Assembly (NCBI GenBank): GCA_963812775.1
Contig: CAWEWH010000007.1
Location: forward strand, 868,001 to 932,000
DNA from: CAWEWH01 sp963812775
Lineage (GTDB): Bacteria; Pseudomonadota; Alphaproteobacteria; Rhizobiales; Beijerinckiaceae
Reading direction: 5' to 3'
DNA: 64,000 nucleotides
Shown: piece by piece, positions 60,429-64,000 of the stretch
Layout of the letters: every line of letters starts with the position of its first letter
Numbering within the stretch: the stretch's first letter is position 1
Made by a program: the position numbers and the translations under genes
The notes under the pieces: model-generated
Seen by the model: only the letters and a program-made list of their open reading frames with translations
What the model was told of the DNA's origin: nothing
Database searches by the model: none

Positions 60429-61596
60429 ATGGACATCCAGACGCGTCCGGACCCGGTCGCCCGTGCTCGCGCGCTCGGGGCGGAGATTGCCGCCGCGGCC
60501 GATGAGATCGAGCGCACGCGGCACATCTCCGAGGCTTTGCTAGGGCGGCTCCATGACTCTGCGATTGTTCCGCATGCTGCTGCCGCGCTCTGCGGGGGGC
60601 GATGAGACGGAGCCTGCGCTCTACGTGGCGGCGATCGAAGAGCTCGCACGGCACGACGCCTCGATCGCGTGGAACGCATTTGTGGCCAACAGTTCTGCTC
60701 TGATCGCCGCCTATCTGGAGCCCGCGGTCAATCGCGCCATCTTCGCTGATCCGCGCAGCATCGTGGCTTGGGGGCCTCCCAACGCCTCGCGCGCAAGAGC
60801 GGTAAACGATGGCTATCGCCTGACCGGCAAGTGGGATTTCGCCAGCGGCTGCCGGCAGGCTCGTTGGATGGGCGCGCACTGCCTTGTGGTCGAAACCGAC
60901 GGCGCGCTCAGGCTCAATCGCTTCGGCCGGCCCACGGTCCGCACGCTCCTGTTTCCGGCAAGTGACGTGACCCTGCTCGACACCTGGCGCACGATCGGGC
61001 TGTGCGGCACGGCATCGGACTCCTATTGCGTCGACGACGTGTTCGTGTCCGAGGCGTTCAGCACCACGCGCGAGGACCCGACGCTGCGCCGTGAGCGCGG
61101 CCCGCTCTATGCCTTTACCATGCAGGGCCTCTACGCGACCGGAGTGGCCGCCGTGGCATTCGGCATCGCGCGGGCGATGGTGTCCGAGTTCATCACGCTG
61201 GCGTCTCGCAAGGCGCCGCGCGGCCTCGCCCGGCTTGCCGACAACGCCGTCGTGCAGGCCGACGTGGCCCGAGCGGAGGCGCGGCTCGGCTCGGCGCGAG
61301 CCTATCTCATCGAGACGCTCACCACGATCTATGCGCATGCCGACGACGAGGCGCCGATCGATATAGCCGACCGGGCCCGCGTGCGGCTCGCCTGCACCAA
61401 CGCCATCCAAGCCGCGGCCGAGGTGGCGGACTTCGCCTACAAGGGAGCGGGCGTCGACGCGATCTTCCCGGGCAGCCCGTTCGAGCGCCGCTTCCGCGAC
61501 ATGCACACGCTTTCGCAGCAGATCCAGGCACGCGGCGCTCATTTCGAGTCGGTCGGCCAGATCCTGCTCGGCGTGCCGCCCGAGACGTTTTTTTAA
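60429..61596 (+). pseudogene. Acyl-CoA dehydrogenase-fold flavoprotein, N-terminal frameshift
   Basis: ATG 60429 opens MDIQTRPDPVARARALGAEI and reaches LLGRLHDS. An indel near 60567 then moves the frame to LFRMLLPRSAGGDETEPALY, VAAIEELARHDASIAWNAFV, and the flavin-side segment GYRLTGKWDFASGCRQARWM with RTIGLCGTASDSYCVDDVFV. The repaired protein has about 388 residues and lacks an obvious acyl-CoA dehydrogenase Glu, resembling the flavin monooxygenase branch (HsaA/DszC type). Substrate unknown. Confidence 0.75.
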
Positions 61597-61767
61597 GGCG
61601 CGAAGGTCGGCCAGACGAAGCGCCAGTCAGTCCTTTTTCGGTGTGGCGGCGGAGTGCGAGCATGCGTCCATCTCGTCCGGCGCGCCACAAGGCTATTGCC
61701 GATTTGGCGGGTTGGATAGGATTGTCGTAGCCAAGGTCGTCTGAGCGAAGGCAGCAGGTCACCTGAC

Positions 61768-61950
61768 ATGGACAAAGACTCGATCGACGTGTTGGCCCGG
61801 CGGGCCGGGCTTGCCAAGGCGCTGGCCGAATTCCCCGACGACGTCGAGGCGGCTGCAAAGCAGGCCGCCAATATCGTCGAGCAGCTCCAACGTTCGGCCG
61901 ACCCCACGACCGAGCTGTGGCCAGCGATGCGCGCCGGAACAGACCGATGA
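61768..61950 (+). CDS. AtzG-like (DUF4089) small partner of the amidase
   Basis: The 60-residue protein (MDKDSIDVLARRAGLAKALA) is helical with the order EFPDDVEAAAKQAANIVEQL then TTELWPAM, resembling AtzG/GatC-like proteins that wrap around amidases of the AtzE/GatA type. Its stop overlaps the amidase start by four bases (ATGA), so the two are cotranslated. The naming rests on layout and weak pattern. Confidence 0.65.
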   Translation: MDKDSIDVLARRAGLAKALAEFPDDVEAAAKQAANIVEQLQRSADPTTELWPAMRAGTDR

Positions 61951-63371
61951 CATCCGAGCTGCACTGGCTGACGGCGAGTGCCGCCGCGCGCGCGATTGCG
62001 CGCAAGGAGTTGTCGCCTGTCGAGCTGACCACGGCATTGCTCGATCGCATTGAGAGGCTCGATCCGCTGCTCAATGTCTTCCTCCGATTGGACGGCACCG
62101 CTGCGCTGAGGGCCGCGCGCGTTGCCGAGAGCGAAGCGGCAGCCGGGCGGTTGCGTGGCCCGCTTCATGGCGTGCCAGTCGCCGTTAAGGACATCATCGA
62201 CGTGGCCGGGTTGCCTTCCACCTGTCACTCGAAGATCCGGCAAGGCAACGTTGCAAGCAACGACGCCGTCTGCGTGCAAAAGCTGCGCAGCGCCGGCGCG
62301 ATCGTGTTGGGCAAACTCTCGACCCACGAATTCGCGATCGGCGGCCCGAGCTTCGATCTGCCATGGCCGCCGGCGCGCAACCCATGGAACAGAAACCATC
62401 ACCCTGGCGGATCGTCGTCAGGCTCCGGGTCTGGTGTCTCGGCCGGCCTGTTTCCGATGGCAATTGGTACCGATACCGGCGGCAGCATCCGCAATCCTGC
62501 CGGCGCCTGTGGCATCGTCGGCTTGAAGCCGAGCTATGGATTGGTCTCGCGGCGTGGGGTTTTTCCGTTGGCGTTCTCGCTCGACCATGTGGGTCCGATG
62601 ACGCGCACGGTTGCGGACAACGTCCTGATGCTGGAGGCGATCGCCGGACATGATCCACTTGATCCGGGCAGCGCCAATGTGGCGCGAGGCGCTTACCGGG
62701 ACACTCTCGAGAACGGAGTCCAAGGCCTGCGGATCGGGTTCATTCGCCATTTTCACGAAGTCGACATGCCTGCCGATGCGGAGACCACGACGGCGCTGGA
62801 GCAGGTCGCTCACGCCTTGCAGGCGGAAGGGGCGCAGGTCCGTGACATCAACCTGTCGGCGCTCGGCGAATTCGCCGCGGTCAACCGCGCGATACTGCAA
62901 AGCGAAGCCTGGTCAATTCATGCGAACTGGCTCAAGGAACGTCCGGCCGACTACGGCAAGCTCGCACGACGTCGCCTGATGGCGGGCGCATTCCTGAGCG
63001 CTGGTGATAGCGTGCGCGCAAGCCGGCTGCGGCTGCGGATGATCGACGAATTGGAAGCCGTGCTGCGGGACGTCGATGTTCTGCTATGCGCAAATTCGAT
63101 GGACCCACCGTGCCGCATCGACGACCCGGTTGAAGTCGAGCGCACGTATCCACGCCAGGCACGCGCGCCTTTCAACCTGACGGGTCATCCGGCAATCGCG
63201 ATGATGGTGGGCCTGTCGCGCGGCGGACTGCCACTCTCGGTACAGTTCGCCGGTCGGTATTTTGACGAGACGACATTGTTCAGGGTTGCCCGAACCTGGG
63301 AACGTGTTGCCGGCACCGACGCAATGCATCCACCGATCGATGAATTCGCCAACAGCGAAAAGCGCGACTAG
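61947..63371 (+). CDS. Amidase signature family enzyme (GatA/AtzE-like)
   Basis: The 474-residue protein has the complete Ser-cisSer-Lys site: Lys81 in VAVKDIID, cis-Ser156 in HHPGGSSSGSGSG and the nucleophile Ser180 in GTDTGGSIRNPA. GVPLPLSVQ-like end region GGLPLSVQFAGRYFDETTLF is also typical. It hydrolyses an amide bond in the cytosol; the substrate is not shown. The overlap with the AtzG-like gene suggests a complex. The frame is intact. The following gene starts 15 bases after the stop and may be cotranscribed. Confidence 0.9.
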   Translation: MTSELHWLTASAAARAIARKELSPVELTTALLDRIERLDPLLNVFLRLDGTAALRAARVAESEAAAGRLRGPLHGVPVAVKDIIDVAGLPSTCHSKIRQGNVASNDAVCVQKLRSAGAIVLGKLSTHEFAIGGPSFDLPWPPARNPWNRNHHPGGSSSGSGSGVSAGLFPMAIGTDTGGSIRNPAGACGIVGLKPSYGLVSRRGVFPLAFSLDHVGPMTRTVADNVLMLEAIAGHDPLDPGSANVARGAYRDTLENGVQGLRIGFIRHFHEVDMPADAETTTALEQVAHALQAEGAQVRDINLSALGEFAAVNRAILQSEAWSIHANWLKERPADYGKLARRRLMAGAFLSAGDSVRASRLRLRMIDELEAVLRDVDVLLCANSMDPPCRIDDPVEVERTYPRQARAPFNLTGHPAIAMMVGLSRGGLPLSVQFAGRYFDETTLFRVARTWERVAGTDAMHPPIDEFANSEKRD

Positions 63372-63386
63372 GTTCCGGTTTAGAAA

Positions 63387-64000
63387 ATGGCATCAGATCC
63401 GCCAGATGCAATTCGCCGCAAAGTCGGCGTTCTCAATCGCTTCGACGGTCTCGCTGCCTGGGCCGGTCGCCTGGGCGCCGCTCCTTCGGACAGTCCCGAA
63501 ATAGCGCTGCAAAAGCGGCTAACCGTTCTCCTCTCCATCGGCCTCCTGCCGTTCACCGTGCTGTGGAGCGCGATCTACGTCGCCGTCGGCGTCCCGCTCT
63601 CGGGCGCCATTCCGGCGCTGTACTCGCTCGTCACGCCGATCAACACACTTATCTTCGCCTGGACGAACAACCTCAATCTCTATCGCTCGGTGCAGCTCCT
63701 GATGTTTCTCTTGTTGCCCTGGTTGCTGATGTTGAGTCTGGGCGGTTTCCGAGAGTCGAGTGTGGTGATCATATGGGCCGGCCTGTGTCCGCTGGCCGCT
63801 CTGCTGGTCGACGATTTGCGTCGCACGCTGTTGTGGATCATGGGGTTCGTCGTACTGCTGGTCATCAGCGGGATCGTGCAGCCCGACCTCAGCCCGGCGG
63901 GCCTGCCGGAGACCTTCGTCACCTGGCTTTTCGTGCTCAACGTTGGACTCATGATCGCGATCGCCTTCGCGCTGCTCTACTACTTCGTCGGCCAGCGCAA
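63387..64000 (+). CDS. Membrane domain of a probable membrane-bound class III adenylate cyclase, cut by window edge
   Basis: From ATG 63387 (MASDPPDAIRRKVGVLNRFD) the frame is open to the window edge, 204 codons, with six hydrophobic helices (for example LTVLLSIGLLPFTVLWSAIY and the last in NVGLMIAIAFALLYYFVGQR). This arrangement matches the N-terminal membrane part of rhizobial adenylate cyclases in which the catalytic domain follows directly after YYFVGQR. The catalytic part is outside the window, so the call is by family resemblance. Confidence 0.65.
   Translation, partial: MASDPPDAIRRKVGVLNRFDGLAAWAGRLGAAPSDSPEIALQKRLTVLLSIGLLPFTVLWSAIYVAVGVPLSGAIPALYSLVTPINTLIFAWTNNLNLYRSVQLLMFLLLPWLLMLSLGGFRESSVVIIWAGLCPLAALLVDDLRRTLLWIMGFVVLLVISGIVQPDLSPAGLPETFVTWLFVLNVGLMIAIAFALLYYFVGQR

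Noticed and set aside
60175..61542. Minus-strand open frame of 455 codons
   Set aside because: It runs antisense to a recognisable acyl-CoA dehydrogenase-like gene and its composition is shadow-like.

Overview
The window looks like chromosome from a GC-rich alphaproteobacterium of the order Hyphomicrobiales (Bradyrhizobium/Xanthobacteraceae-like). The signs are polyhydroxyalkanoate genes, TAXI-type TRAP and taurine/nitrate-type ABC transporters, a CYP102 P450-reductase fusion, several class III nucleotide cyclases, an orphan Flp pilin, a DUF2934 protein and small secreted proteins of rhizobial type. No rRNA, tRNA, CRISPR, transposase or integrase was found.

The dominant structure is a P22-like prophage cut into pieces. 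All its pieces lie on the minus strand. Read right to left they keep canonical order: small packaging protein and large terminase (56.9-55.1 kb), portal, scaffold and coat (44.0-39.6 kb), a large HELGH-containing virion protein and a gp4-like head-completion protein (29.8-27.4 kb), a gp10-like stabilisation protein and an ejection-type protein (25.9-23.1 kb), tail fibres/collar (10.4-6.2 kb), and endolysin/holin genes (4.8-3.0 kb) ending in a strong terminator. Between the pieces sit blocks of ordinary chromosomal genes: 10.7-22.9 kb (P450, phasin, lipase, wax-ester synthase, PHA synthase, TRAP), 25.95-27.3 kb (chemoreceptor), 30.2-38.5 kb (cupin, FkbM methyltransferase, FAH hydrolase, GntR, ABC importer, racemase-like protein) and 44.6-55.0 kb (small proteins, SUMF1-domain protein, two cyclases). 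Several boundaries carry duplicated phage sequence: three copies of the coat gene 3' end, two copies of a near-consensus sigma70 promoter plus hairpin, and two copies of the terminase 3' end.

Outside the phage, the left edge has a LivG-type ATPase, a CaiB/BaiF CoA-transferase and a VOC protein. The right edge (57.1-64 kb) has an ABM monooxygenase, a TetR regulator diverging from a linalool dehydratase/isomerase-like gene, a DUF1330-like protein, an acyl-CoA dehydrogenase-like gene, an AtzG-like/amidase pair and the start of a membrane cyclase. The 45.4-55.0 kb block is rich in small repeated modules: a 430-bp direct repeat carrying a DUF2934 gene, a three-copy structured 5' leader whose hairpin covers the ribosome site, and a three-copy 16-bp palindrome.

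A striking number of otherwise well-conserved genes, host and phage alike, are broken by a single frameshift or stop (lipase, wax-ester synthase, GNAT, PhaC, gp4-like, HELGH protein, SGNH hydrolase, terminase, ABM, LDI-like, acyl-CoA dehydrogenase). Either this locus is decaying or the assembly carries indel errors. That must be settled before the breaks are interpreted.
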